Positions 44,740 through 54,137 of a stretch of DNA of 64,000 bases are shown here, one piece after another. The notes below the pieces were generated by a model that was not told where the DNA came from, searched no databases, and worked only from the letters and a program-made list of their open reading frames with translations. Source of the DNA: Candidatus Eiseniibacteriota bacterium (GTDB lineage: Bacteria > Eisenbacteria > RBG-16-71-46 > CAIMUX01 > WJJG01); assembly GCA_023129715.1 (NCBI GenBank), contig JAGMBO010000044.1, positions 86,943 through 150,942 on the forward strand. The letters run 5' to 3'. Positions within the stretch are counted from its first letter, which is position 1. Every line of letters begins with the position of its first letter. The position numbers and the translations under genes are program-made.

Positions 44740-46172
44740 CCTATCTCGATTGCGTGGGGGGCATCAGTGGCGACATGTTCGTTGGGGCGCTGCTCGACGC
44801 CGGCTGGCCCGAGGAGCGGTTGCGAGCGAGTGTCGCCTGGCTGGGGGGCGAGATCGCCGCGCTGCGCGTCGTGACCCGGGAACATCGCGGCTTCTCCGCG
44901 CGGGCGATCGAGGTCGAGCCGGCTCCCGCCGCCGATCACCATCACCGCGACTGGTCCATGGTGCGCCGCATGCTCACCGAGGCGCCGCTCGCCGAGGCGG
45001 TGCGCGAACGGGCGCTGGCCGTCTTCCGCCGGCTGGCCGAGGCGGAGGGGCGCGCCCACGGCCGTCCGGCCGAGACGGTCCACTTTCACGAAGTGGGCGC
45101 GATCGATGCGCTGGTCGACATCGTCGGCGCCTGTGCCGGGTTGACGGAACTCGGCGTCGAGCGCCTCTTCCATTCCCCGCTGCTTCTGGGCAAGGGCCAG
45201 GTCACGGCGGCCCACGGCGAGATCCCCCTGCCGGCGCCGGCGACCGCCTTCTTGATCGAGGGGCGGGCGGTGCGCTGGAGTCACGTGGAGGGCGAGCGCA
45301 CGACGCCGACCGGAGCCGCCCTGGCGACCACGCTCGGCAGCGATGGTCCGCCGCCACCCATGATCCTCGAGCGCGTCGGGTCGGGGGCCGGTAGCCGCAG
45401 CTACCCGGACACCCCCAATCTGGCGCGCCTCTTCATCGGGATCGTCTCGCCCGCAGCGACGATCCCCGCGGGCCGGCCCTCCGCCGCCGGCGACCAGGTG
45501 GTCTCTCTAGAAGGCGGGCCGGATCTTCCGGCCGCGCCCCCCTTCGCACTCTCGGGCATCCCCGCATGGGGTTGGGAGTGGGTTGGTGAGGGGGCCGGGG
45601 ATCATCACCCGGCGTCCCCCGCGTCCCCGCCGTCCCCCGCGTCCCCGGCGTCCCCGGCGCCCCCGGGGCGGTGGGGCCAAGTTGCGGTACTCGAGACCCA
45701 GATCGACGATGCCCCCGCCGAGGAGCTCGCCGACCTCGCCGAGCGGCTGCGCGAGGCGGGGGCCTTGGAGGTGATGATCGATCCACTGGTGATGAAGAAG
45801 GGGCGCTTGGGCAGTCGCCTGACGCTCATCGCCCGCCCCGAGCGGGAGCCGGAGCTGGTGACACTGCTGCTGGAAGAATCGACGACGCTGGGGGTTCGCC
45901 GCCGACTCGAGTGGCGCCGAGAGCTTGCGCGGCGCGCCGGCGAGGTGGCCACTCCCTTCGGGCCGATCCGGGTCAAGCTCGCCTGGCGCCGGGGCGTCTG
46001 GGTCGGAGAGCCCGAGTACGAATCCTGCCGGGCGGCGGCCCGGGCCCATGGGGCCGGCCTGCGCACCGTCTGGCGCGCCGCCATCGCCGCCCTGACTCCC
46101 CTGGCCCCCGGTGACGAGGCCCGGCGAGAGCCGCCGCCGGACGCCCCATTTGATTGCCTGGACGGCCGTTGA
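44730..46172 (+). CDS. larC: Nickel insertion protein LarC (single ORF with Pro/Ser linker)
   Basis: CTP-dependent cyclometallase that inserts nickel into the pincer cofactor. The 480 residues start with the LarC hallmark MRVAYLDCVGGISGDMFVGA; the metal-binding His-rich ADHHHRDW and VHFHEVGAIDALVDI follow, then KGQVTAAHGEIPLPAPATA and RTTPTGAAL. The C-terminal LarC2 part (from about 315) has VLETQIDDAPAEEL, VMIDPLVMKKGRLGSRLTLI and EYESCRAAA. Between them (294-312) lies an Ala-Ser-Pro linker encoded by 9-bp repeats. In Lactobacillus the two halves are joined by a programmed frameshift; here they are in one frame. GTG 44730 has GGGAGG at 9 nt and overlaps larB. Confidence 0.93.
   Translation: MRVAYLDCVGGISGDMFVGALLDAGWPEERLRASVAWLGGEIAALRVVTREHRGFSARAIEVEPAPAADHHHRDWSMVRRMLTEAPLAEAVRERALAVFRRLAEAEGRAHGRPAETVHFHEVGAIDALVDIVGACAGLTELGVERLFHSPLLLGKGQVTAAHGEIPLPAPATAFLIEGRAVRWSHVEGERTTPTGAALATTLGSDGPPPPMILERVGSGAGSRSYPDTPNLARLFIGIVSPAATIPAGRPSAAGDQVVSLEGGPDLPAAPPFALSGIPAWGWEWVGEGAGDHHPASPASPPSPASPASPAPPGRWGQVAVLETQIDDAPAEELADLAERLREAGALEVMIDPLVMKKGRLGSRLTLIARPEREPELVTLLLEESTTLGVRRRLEWRRELARRAGEVATPFGPIRVKLAWRRGVWVGEPEYESCRAAARAHGAGLRTVWRAAIAALTPLAPGDEARREPPPDAPFDCLDGR
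45609..45666. repeat. 9-bp tandem repeats at the LarC1/LarC2 junction
   Basis: About six CCGGCGTCC-like units encoding Ala-Ser-Pro triplets. Confidence 0.75.
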
Positions 46173-46197
46173 CAGTCGATCGGTAGGTTGCTATACT
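46169..46197 (+). promoter_or_regulatory. Consensus-type sigma-70 promoter upstream of the 46676 gene
   Basis: TTGACA (46169-46174), 17 bp, TATACT (46192-46197); the -35 overlaps the larC stop. Transcription from about 46204 would give a leader of about 470 nt. Confidence 0.7.
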
Positions 46198-46675
46198 TCC
46201 GCAGGCTTCACTAGCCGACGGCTGGTTGGGGCGCAAAGGGCAACATCGGGTTTTCTTGGACATCCCCCCTAATGCTGGCAGGGCAGCTTGGAGTGACAAC
46301 ACAGCTCTCTGTAATGGCGAAAGCAATTGGGTTTCGTTGGTGGAATCGGCAGGCGGGCCGGGCCGTCCGCGCTCCAGGCGGACCGTGTGTCGCTGCCGGG
46401 TATTCTCGCTGTACCCCCGCACCGTTTCCGATGGCTCTGGTGGGGCATCTGTCGGGGAGGAGGTGATGCCGAGGTAACCGCATCGTGACCGCGTGCACCG
46501 GCGCAGTCTGACTACCCTCGCTTCGCGGCCGACCGCGATGCCGGGCTGATCCGGAGCAAGGAGAGCGAGTCACGGGCATTCTGCACTTGGAAGCATGCCG
46601 AGGTGGTTCGTAGGGGGTTGTACAATACCCACTCTGGGTACGGCCCCGAGGACTCACGAACGATGGAGGCTTACG
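46198..46675 (+). other. Long leader/spacer without a recognised gene
   Basis: About 480 bp between larC and the next gene, transcribed if the 46169 promoter is used. No RNA family, convincing small gene or clear riboswitch was recognised. A second -10-like element, TACAAT (46621-46626), sits about 50 nt before the start and would give a short leader, but lacks a good -35. Confidence 0.5.
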
Positions 46676-49600
46676 ATGAGGAGAGGTTTAGCGTTGGTGG
46701 CCATCCTTTGCTTGGTGGTCACGGGTAGCGCGTTGGCCCACCCTTCGAGCGACGTCATGAACGTTAGTCAGGCGCCGCGTCCGGGTGAGATGGTCAACGA
46801 TCTGCCGGCGACGTCGGTCAGCCATGTTCGCGCCGACACCGTCTGGTTCGGTGGTTACAACGAAGCTGGCGATCAGGAAGCCTACAACAGCTACGACGAT
46901 GGCGGCGAGGCGGTCGCCATCTGGACCTGGGATGCCGGCACGACGGATCCACTCGAGGGGTGGACCACGATCGATGTGTCCGAGAACTTGGACGACTATT
47001 TCAGCCGCATGACCACGGCGCTCTTCGAGGAGCATCCGGACGACCCCGCGGTGCCGATGTTCCCCGGCGAGGTGGGCCAGATCTGGGTCGGCGCGCACGC
47101 CGATGAGGCCGACGATCTCGGCTGGCGCCTCGGAATGGGCTACGGCAACAACTGGCGCCAGAAGGCCGTCTCGCCGAAGTACCCGTTCTCGGCCGGCCAG
47201 GAGGTCGATGTCGCGTTCAAGTACTTCCAGGATTCCGAGGTCGACTTCGACTACACCTATGTCCACGTCGTGGCTTACGCCGGCGTCGACACTGAGGTGT
47301 ACGAATTCGCCCGCCTGCATATGAGGGAGGGAACCTATCAAGTTCCGGCTAACTTCGTGACCGAGGCTCCGATCACGTACGAGACCTTCACGGAGATCGT
47401 GCCTACCGAAGTTCAGTTGGAGCTATTCTTCTTCGCCGACGGTGGTTGGTCGGACGAAGACGGCGACTATGCATGCGACTATGGTCCGTTCGCTGCCGAC
47501 GATATCGCCTTCACCGTCGGCACGACGACCTACGACTACGACTTCGAGACCGACGAAGACGGCTGGACCTTCTTCAAGGTTCCGGGCATCGGCGCGTTCA
47601 TGGACGTTGTCGATGAGGTGACCTGGGAAAGCTATGTGTACACCACGCCAGGTATGGTGGCTTGCCCCTGCAATCTCTCGGGCAACGCCCTCTGGTGCGC
47701 GACGAGCATTCCGACCAACCCGCGTCCCGGCCACCCGCGCGGACAGAACGAGCAGATGCACACCCCGGTCATCGATCGTGAGAGCTACACGACCGAGGCC
47801 GGGTGGTTCAATGTCGTTGCCGAGTGGGATTTCTGGGTCTGGATGCGGATTTCCTCGGGTACCTTCTATCGCCCCGGGTTCAAGTACTATCCGTTCATAT
47901 CGGCGCTTAACCCGACGCCGCGTTGGAGCCCGCGCTTCGGCCAGAATGTGTGGCACTACACGGGCGAGTCGTCTGAGTGCCGCCACGGCAACCAGGCGAG
48001 CTTGACGGTTCCGACCGATGGTACCCCGCTGCCCTACAACTGGGAGCAGATGAAGTTTATCATGCAGGTGACCTGCGACTGCGCCGGTTTCGGTCTGACC
48101 GGTCCCACCGACTGCAAGAAGGAAGGGATCACCAAGGGGTCGCCGGTTTATGACAACGTCAGAGTCGGCCTCACCGGTGGTGTCAACGCACCCGGTATTG
48201 TTCTCCAGACGGGGCACCTCTTCCACGACGGCTTCGGTCAGAAGGTGCCGACGTACCTCGATCCGGGTGATGTCTGCAACTCCGACATCGCCTACGACCT
48301 CAGCCGTGACAATGTCGATCTCAACGACTGGTATGGCGATACCGCTATCGTCAACGGTCCGCCGGTCACCCTGCCGGCATACCAGTACTGGATCGATCTC
48401 TGCGTGAAGGTTGCCCAGAAGGGTCCGCGCCAGGACATGATCCCGGCGTACTCGGCCTGGAAGGCTCGCTTCACGGGCGATCCCGAGGTCGACTTCGTCT
48501 GCGCGCTGATGGACTCGGCGATGACCATGGAGGGCGGCGAGTTGATCCCCAAGAACGAAGGTCAGGTTCGCGTGACCTTCTTCCACGAGGACGACGGGGG
48601 CTTCGATCCGAACTTCGATCGTGGCACCCCCGAGCAGGAGATCCTCCCCGATGAGGTCTTCACGCCCGGAACGCGCATCGAGTACTACTACCGCAGCTAT
48701 TGGTCCGGCGGAGTCATCGACTACTTCACGATTCCGGGCAATGCGCCCGCCGAGAACGTCAACGAGATGGAGTTCCTGCCGATGATGGTCGCCAACGACG
48801 CGACTCCGGAACTCGATTACGACGTCATCTGGCCGTGCGTGCTGTATGTCGATGCCTACAACCGCGGCGGCGAGACCTACATCACCCCGACGCTCGATCA
48901 ACTCGGCTACGACTACGACAAGTTCGACCGTCAGAACTTCTCGTCGAACTACGATGCCCCGTTTATGCGCAGTTTCGGGGGAGATTATTACAACCCGGGC
49001 GGTTACGGCAACAACGGCTGTACGTTGGAGCAGCTGCTCGGCTACCGTCTGATCCTCTGGAACACCGGGACCCTTGGCATCGGTGGGGGTGAGGAGGCCG
49101 ACTTCATTATCCTCGATCAGTGGCTGACCACGACGGAGTGCGGTTTGTCCGACATCCGCCGCGGTCTGATCATGAACGGTGACGAGATCACCGAGCTCAT
49201 GGCCGACGACGAGGAGGGGAAGGCGATCCTGTTCTGTACCGACGTGCTGGGGGCCGACATCCTCGACCACGCCTATCGTGACTACAACAACGACGACGAC
49301 GCCTGCGTGCTGCTCGATTCGATCATCGGCGGCGGGGAGTTCGATCCTGTTGGTCCGATCTCGCTCTACGACAATGGCTGCCCGCGGGTGCGTAACTACA
49401 ACGTCATCACCGGGGTCAGCAGCGGTGTCGGGAACCTGCAGTACCAGCCGACCGCCGGTGGCGATCCAGTCCAGTACGCCCAGGTGGCCAAGGAAGTGCT
49501 GGCCGGTCCTGGCGGTGCGGGTGGCTGGAAGGTCAGCGTCGACGGCTTCAGCTGGCACCACCTCTCCCAGGTGGGCTATTTGGGGCAGACCTGCTCGGAC

Positions 49601-50023
49601 GACACCCTGGCGATCATCGCCGGCTGTGCCGACCTGCTTGGTCCCGAGCTGACCTGGATGGCTGCGGGCGGCGCGCCCTTCGTTGCGTGGCACCATCCTT
49701 GCGAGGATGTTGCCGTGGACGAGACGCCCGACACGCACCTGAGCGGTCCGGTCGACTTCCTCTACCAGAGCCGGCCGAACCCGTTCCGCGGAACGGCGAA
49801 GATCCGGTTCAACCTGGCCGGTGAGAGCCCGGTCGACATTGCCATCTATGACGTCTCCGGCCGTGTGGTCAGGACGCTCATGGACGGCAAGGGCAATGCG
49901 GGTGAGAACACCGTGGAGTGGAACGGTCTGGACAATGCTGGCAACCACGTGGGCAGCGGCATCTTCTGGGTGAAGATGAGCACACCGAGCTACGAGTCGA
50001 CCAAGCAGATGGTCGTCATGTAG
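46676..50023 (+). CDS. Large secreted protein with FlgD-like sorting tail
   Basis: A 1115-residue exported protein. ATG 46676 is 7 nt after TGGAGG and opens a signal peptide ending VTGSALA. The mature protein is acidic and rich in Asp, Tyr and Gly. Residues about 720-900 resemble an amidotransferase-like Rossmann domain often seen in secreted proteins of such phyla (VLYVDAYNRGGETYITPTLD, then YRLILWNTGTLGIGGG). Residues 1027-1115 form the FlgD-like tail (SRPNPFRGTAKIRFNL, IYDVSGRVVRTL, VGSGIFWVKM). No catalytic motif is clear. A consensus promoter upstream and a strong hairpin after the stop make it a single-gene, probably well-expressed unit. Confidence 0.8.
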   Translation: MRRGLALVAILCLVVTGSALAHPSSDVMNVSQAPRPGEMVNDLPATSVSHVRADTVWFGGYNEAGDQEAYNSYDDGGEAVAIWTWDAGTTDPLEGWTTIDVSENLDDYFSRMTTALFEEHPDDPAVPMFPGEVGQIWVGAHADEADDLGWRLGMGYGNNWRQKAVSPKYPFSAGQEVDVAFKYFQDSEVDFDYTYVHVVAYAGVDTEVYEFARLHMREGTYQVPANFVTEAPITYETFTEIVPTEVQLELFFFADGGWSDEDGDYACDYGPFAADDIAFTVGTTTYDYDFETDEDGWTFFKVPGIGAFMDVVDEVTWESYVYTTPGMVACPCNLSGNALWCATSIPTNPRPGHPRGQNEQMHTPVIDRESYTTEAGWFNVVAEWDFWVWMRISSGTFYRPGFKYYPFISALNPTPRWSPRFGQNVWHYTGESSECRHGNQASLTVPTDGTPLPYNWEQMKFIMQVTCDCAGFGLTGPTDCKKEGITKGSPVYDNVRVGLTGGVNAPGIVLQTGHLFHDGFGQKVPTYLDPGDVCNSDIAYDLSRDNVDLNDWYGDTAIVNGPPVTLPAYQYWIDLCVKVAQKGPRQDMIPAYSAWKARFTGDPEVDFVCALMDSAMTMEGGELIPKNEGQVRVTFFHEDDGGFDPNFDRGTPEQEILPDEVFTPGTRIEYYYRSYWSGGVIDYFTIPGNAPAENVNEMEFLPMMVANDATPELDYDVIWPCVLYVDAYNRGGETYITPTLDQLGYDYDKFDRQNFSSNYDAPFMRSFGGDYYNPGGYGNNGCTLEQLLGYRLILWNTGTLGIGGGEEADFIILDQWLTTTECGLSDIRRGLIMNGDEITELMADDEEGKAILFCTDVLGADILDHAYRDYNNDDDACVLLDSIIGGGEFDPVGPISLYDNGCPRVRNYNVITGVSSGVGNLQYQPTAGGDPVQYAQVAKEVLAGPGGAGGWKVSVDGFSWHHLSQVGYLGQTCSDDTLAIIAGCADLLGPELTWMAAGGAPFVAWHHPCEDVAVDETPDTHLSGPVDFLYQSRPNPFRGTAKIRFNLAGESPVDIAIYDVSGRVVRTLMDGKGNAGENTVEWNGLDNAGNHVGSGIFWVKMSTPSYESTKQMVVM

Positions 50024-50068
50024 TCGGTCCACTGGGAGCCGGATTCCGTTCCGGTTCGCGATTGCTGG

Positions 50069-50103
50069 GATGGGGCCCGGGGGCGAAAGCCACGGGCCCC
50101 ATC
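50069..50103 (+). terminator. Hairpin terminator after the 46676 gene
   Basis: Eleven perfect pairs, GATGGGGCCCG / CGGGCCCCATC, around a 13-nt loop, followed by TGCTTCC. The T-run is poor but the position, 46 nt after the stop and 36 before the next promoter, fits. Confidence 0.6.
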
Positions 50104-50138
50104 TGCTTCCACCGCCTGGAGATCCCTCCTTTCTCGGA

Positions 50139-50167
50139 TTGACACTATACTAGGGGCCTGCTAGCCT
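50139..50167 (+). promoter_or_regulatory. Promoter of the 50199-55937 operon
   Basis: TTGACA (50139-50144), 17 bp, TAGCCT (50162-50167). Start of transcription near 50174, just before the GGAGG at 50185-50189. Confidence 0.6.
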
Positions 50168-50198
50168 CGCCGGTCGAGCCATAGGGAGGATGTTCGGC

Positions 50199-51785
50199 AT
50201 GCACGCCAATGACCGCAGGCGCCCCTGGGGCGTATTGGGGCGGAGGATTGTCTTCGCCCTCACCCTTGCCGGAGCCGTCGCCGTGATGACCGTCTTCGGC
50301 TGCCGGGATGAGTTCGCGACCGATATCGACACCAACCGCCCGCCCGACACCTACTTGACCGGCTTCCCGGCGGAGAGCACGACAACCGTCTACAACGTCC
50401 ACCTCTACTGGTACGGCAACGACGTCGACGGCGTCGTCACCGGCTATGAGTATGCGATCACCGACTCGCTGCCCCTCGCCGACGACACCCTGGCCTACCA
50501 CTACACGACCCGCACCGACTCGATCTTCAGGATCCAGGTTTCCGAGCAGGCACAGGTGCTCGGGCACCGCTTCTACATCCGAGCGATCGACAACGAAGGC
50601 CAGGTCGATCCCGAACCCGCCTGGACCTTCTTCGCCGCCGCCGACCTGATCGCCCCCTCGGCGCGCTTCACGCGCTCCGAGGCCTGGGACCCGGAGAGCG
50701 GCGCGCGCATGGAACTGACGAGGGACAGCGATTCCGCGGCGCCCGATACGGTTCCGGCCGGGTGGAACGTAGGCTTCCACTGGGCGGGGGTCGATACCGA
50801 AGAGGTCGTCAACGAGTTGGGCGAGGTCGAACGGGTTGGTGAGGTCGTCGGGTACCGCTTCTCGCTCTTCCCGGGCCAGGAGATCATTTCCGGAGGGCCG
50901 GGGGATACGACCGCCGTCTACGACCAGCTCGAGAGCGTGCGGTACACCTTCAGCCTCTTCGCCGTCGACGACGCCGGTTTCGCGGGTCTCGATCCGGTCA
51001 CGCGGGTCTTCCTCTGGAACCAGGATCCGAACACCTTTTACGAGCAGGGCTTCAATCCCGTCACCGGCGACTCGCTGGCGCACTTCTATGCCAGCTCGAA
51101 CGCCTGGGAAGGGGAACACGAGTTCTTCGCCGGCGATACGGTGCCGCTCATCGCGCAAGGCTTCTTCCCGGCGCCGGTCACCGTGCGGGTCGTCTATGGC
51201 GCCGAGGATCCCGACGACATCCTCGGTGCGGGTCTCAGCGACTTCCAGTACCGCACCGCGGCAGGGCTCTGGCGGGCGGTGCCCAATCCCGAGAGCTTCG
51301 AGATCTCCCTTCCCGGCCTCTATGCCTCGGACCTGATCCTCGAGCTGCGCTGCCAGGATGGTTTCGGGCGCAAGGATGGGACGCCGGCGCGGATGAATAT
51401 TCATGTCAACCGCGCACCCGTGCTGCTCGACACGCTCGGCTTCGTCGGCGGCGAGCCGGTGCTGCCGTTCCCGCAGCGCAACCAGGCGATCTCCCTCGAC
51501 TCGCTCGCGGCCTGGGGCAATGTGCTGCACGTGCGCGTGATGGCCGCCGACCCCGACTCGACCGCCAGGCGTTTCTTCTACCAATTCAGGGACGGTTCAT
51601 TCCTCTATGGCGATCCGGTGAGCCCGAGCGAGGGCGAGCCGGCGGAGTACGATCTGACGATCGACGAGCAGTGGCGCCAGCCGGGGAACTACGCCATTGG
51701 GGTGCGGATCAAGGAGAACGCCTACCAGGCAAACCGGCAGGTGGATCTGGTGGTTCCCTTCAGCTTCTGCCGGGACTGCCCGTAG
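50199..51785 (+). CDS. Lipoprotein with Fn3-like domain
   Basis: A 528-residue protein with a lipoprotein signal peptide and acceptor Cys35 (VMTVFGC). The N-terminal domain (about 60-150) has VHLYWYGNDVDGVVTGYEYAI and HRFYIRAIDNEGQVDPEPAW, a module repeated in the following gene. The remainder has further Ig/Fn3-like segments (VGFHWAGVDTEEVVNELGEV, RYTFSLFAVDDAGFAGLDPV) and no enzyme motif. ATG 50199 is preferred because GGAGG lies 9 nt before it; ATG 50190 directly abuts that site. First gene of a three-gene operon. Probably an outer-membrane-attached adhesive or scaffolding protein. Confidence 0.7.
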   Translation: MHANDRRRPWGVLGRRIVFALTLAGAVAVMTVFGCRDEFATDIDTNRPPDTYLTGFPAESTTTVYNVHLYWYGNDVDGVVTGYEYAITDSLPLADDTLAYHYTTRTDSIFRIQVSEQAQVLGHRFYIRAIDNEGQVDPEPAWTFFAAADLIAPSARFTRSEAWDPESGARMELTRDSDSAAPDTVPAGWNVGFHWAGVDTEEVVNELGEVERVGEVVGYRFSLFPGQEIISGGPGDTTAVYDQLESVRYTFSLFAVDDAGFAGLDPVTRVFLWNQDPNTFYEQGFNPVTGDSLAHFYASSNAWEGEHEFFAGDTVPLIAQGFFPAPVTVRVVYGAEDPDDILGAGLSDFQYRTAAGLWRAVPNPESFEISLPGLYASDLILELRCQDGFGRKDGTPARMNIHVNRAPVLLDTLGFVGGEPVLPFPQRNQAISLDSLAAWGNVLHVRVMAADPDSTARRFFYQFRDGSFLYGDPVSPSEGEPAEYDLTIDEQWRQPGNYAIGVRIKENAYQANRQVDLVVPFSFCRDCP

Positions 51786-51857
51786 CGTGCCGGGTGGTCG
51801 CTATGCTGCGGCGGGCTGCCCGTGAATCGGCCACGCGGATGAAAACGAGGTATGGGG

Positions 51858-54080
51858 ATGAGACGGCCTAGGCGATATCGACGAGTTCTTGGCGTACTGT
51901 TCTTCCTGGGCGTGCTCGCCATCGTGGTACCCCAGTGCCTCCTGGTCCCCGAGCGGGGGCTGGTGGGAGAGCACGTCGCCAACCAGCGGCCCTCGGTGCG
52001 GATCACCGGCGGGGTGGTGATCGATGCGATCGATCCCGACTCGGCCGCCGACGCCACCGCCCGGGTGCACTTCTATTGGTTCGGTTCGGACAATGACGGG
52101 GTCATCCGCTGGTTCGAGTGGGCGATCGACGACACCGTTTCAGAGGACGCCTGGCAGCGCACCGAGCGCTTCGATGCGCAGATTCCCTTCCAAGCCCACA
52201 CGCGCGCCTCCGAGGACGATTTCAGCGGTTGGCACACCTTCTTCGTCCGCTCGGTCGACGACGACTACGCGCGCTCGGCCGCCGACCGCCGGTTCTTCAA
52301 TGCGCACACGATCGCCCCCGAGACGGAGATCATCCAGCCCCGGCAGACCGATCCCAACGTGCGCTGGGCGCGCACGCTCAAGGTGACCTGGTCGGGCGAA
52401 GACGCCGACGGCTCACGGGCCGACCGGCTCCCGAGCTTCTTCGAGTACAAGCGGGTCCGGTTCCTGTCAACACCCGACTGGACCAGGCCCGACAAGATCC
52501 GTGAGGCCTTCGAGGCGCTGCCCAACGAGTTTCTCGTCGACAGCCTCAATGCCAATGACTACCCGCCGGGCGAGGCGGGCTACTACGCGGCGGCGCTGCG
52601 GAGCTGGGTGCGGGTGCCGGGGACTGTGGGCGATGTCTGGCTCAAGAACCTGCAGAGCGGCCAGCGCTACGGCTTCGCCGTGCGCGCGATCGACGAGGCC
52701 GGGGCCGTCGAGCCCGACATCGACTGGGACAACTGGATCATTTTCATCGCCAAGGAAAAGCAGATCCTCCTCACGGTCAGCGAACCCTCTTTCGGGGCCA
52801 AGCTCTTCAGCCTGCACGAGTATCAGACCTGGGAGGTCTCGGTGGCGCCCGAGCAGTTCTTCCGCTTCCAATGGAGCGGGGATGCCTCGAACAGCGGCAC
52901 CGATCCGGGCCCCTCAAACTACGGCTTCGACATCCCCGAGCCCGAGGAAGAGATCGACCGGGCCCTCGACGGCATGGGGGGATGGATCGGCTGGGGTATG
53001 CGCTCGAAGATGGATGCCGCGGTCTCTTTCCCCCGCGAGGACGAGGGGATCACGCACAACTTCTACATGAAGATGCGTGACATCTCCGGTCTCAAGGAGA
53101 CCGAGACGCGCGCCCACGTCGCGATGACCGTCGCGCGGCTCAGTTTCTACAAGAAGTTTTTGATCATCGACGACATCGTCGGCGGCCTCGTCCCGCGCCG
53201 CTGCAACATCTCCGATCCCCGCGGCGCCCCGACGGACCAGCAGAGCGACGAGTATATCCTGCGGATCTTCGAGTCGGTCAACGAGTTCCTGCCCGAGGGC
53301 GACGAGGTCGGGATCTACAACTTCTGGGGTAACAATGATGCCCGGGCCGAACTGCGTCACGACGATGCCTTCCTCGATACGCTCGGTCTGTACCAGAACC
53401 TGATCTGGGTCACGGGAGCCTCCGAGGAGACGGGCCTGCAGAGCACCGCCCGTTCGGGACTCCTGGCCAGCTACATCGGGGCGGGCGGAAACATGCTGCT
53501 AACCTGCTACCTGGGCCCGATGACCGCGCTGGTGGAGGATTTCAGTGTCTGGGACGACGAGCCGCGCTGTCCCTACGAGGTGCTCACTCCCGGCGCGATC
53601 TGGGATCCCTTCAGCCTGCTCTACCAGCAACTTCGCCTGCGGGGCTGCATCGATATCCCGCGGGACGACGCGGCGGGCGACAATCACTACATTCGCTACT
53701 CGATGGTCGGGGCGCGGGCCGAGAATCAGCTCTACCCCGATCTGGCGCTCGATTGGGAGGAGTGGGGCTGCACCGATCGCGGCCTGTGGCAGTTCGAGGC
53801 CCTGTGGCCCGACATCCAGGACCCTGATGAGGTGCCCTGGTACGATCAAGACAATGGTCTCGAAATCCTCTATCGGTCGATGACCTTCCGTGAGACCTCG
53901 CGTCTCGACAGCCTGCCGATCGCCTATCGCACCTTTGCCACCGCCGAGGACAGCACGCAGGGCATCATGCCGGGCCGCATCGTCGTCTTCGGTTTCGACC
54001 CCTACTACTTCCAGGAGCACAGCGTGAAGGGGGCGATGACCTTGGCCCTGCAGTGGGTCGTGACCGGATCGGAGTTCTAG
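51858..54080 (+). CDS. Exported protein with Fn3-like and amidotransferase-like domains
   Basis: A 740-residue protein with an N-terminal hydrophobic segment (VLGVLFFLGVLAIVVPQCLL), acting as a signal or anchor; the Cys lacks a proper lipobox. Residues about 68-150 (VHFYWFGSDNDGVIRWFEWAI, FFVRSVDDDYARS) are clearly related to the module in the preceding gene. A Rossmann-like region (about 432-600: FLIIDDIVGGLV, NLIWVTGASEETG, GGNMLLTCYLGP) resembles the amidotransferase-like domain of the 46676 protein; no catalytic Cys motif is visible. ATG 51858 has GAGG 7 nt upstream; ATG 51852 adds two residues. Function unknown. Confidence 0.7.
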   Translation: MRRPRRYRRVLGVLFFLGVLAIVVPQCLLVPERGLVGEHVANQRPSVRITGGVVIDAIDPDSAADATARVHFYWFGSDNDGVIRWFEWAIDDTVSEDAWQRTERFDAQIPFQAHTRASEDDFSGWHTFFVRSVDDDYARSAADRRFFNAHTIAPETEIIQPRQTDPNVRWARTLKVTWSGEDADGSRADRLPSFFEYKRVRFLSTPDWTRPDKIREAFEALPNEFLVDSLNANDYPPGEAGYYAAALRSWVRVPGTVGDVWLKNLQSGQRYGFAVRAIDEAGAVEPDIDWDNWIIFIAKEKQILLTVSEPSFGAKLFSLHEYQTWEVSVAPEQFFRFQWSGDASNSGTDPGPSNYGFDIPEPEEEIDRALDGMGGWIGWGMRSKMDAAVSFPREDEGITHNFYMKMRDISGLKETETRAHVAMTVARLSFYKKFLIIDDIVGGLVPRRCNISDPRGAPTDQQSDEYILRIFESVNEFLPEGDEVGIYNFWGNNDARAELRHDDAFLDTLGLYQNLIWVTGASEETGLQSTARSGLLASYIGAGGNMLLTCYLGPMTALVEDFSVWDDEPRCPYEVLTPGAIWDPFSLLYQQLRLRGCIDIPRDDAAGDNHYIRYSMVGARAENQLYPDLALDWEEWGCTDRGLWQFEALWPDIQDPDEVPWYDQDNGLEILYRSMTFRETSRLDSLPIAYRTFATAEDSTQGIMPGRIVVFGFDPYYFQEHSVKGAMTLALQWVVTGSEF

Positions 54081-54137
54081 CGGCGGCAACAGAGGTTCGT
54101 CCGCTGGTTGGATCGTAGCTTGAAAGGATGATGCGCG

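Noticed and set aside
46210..46330. CGCAAAGGGCAAC and GCGAAAGC motifs suggesting a c-di-GMP (GEMM) riboswitch
   Set aside because: The conserved order and pairing of the GEMM core could not be built from these bases.
46226..46477. Short open frames in the 46198-46675 spacer
   Set aside because: No ribosome site fits, the peptides are Arg/Gly/Ser-rich in the manner of chance frames in GC-rich DNA, and no family is recognised.
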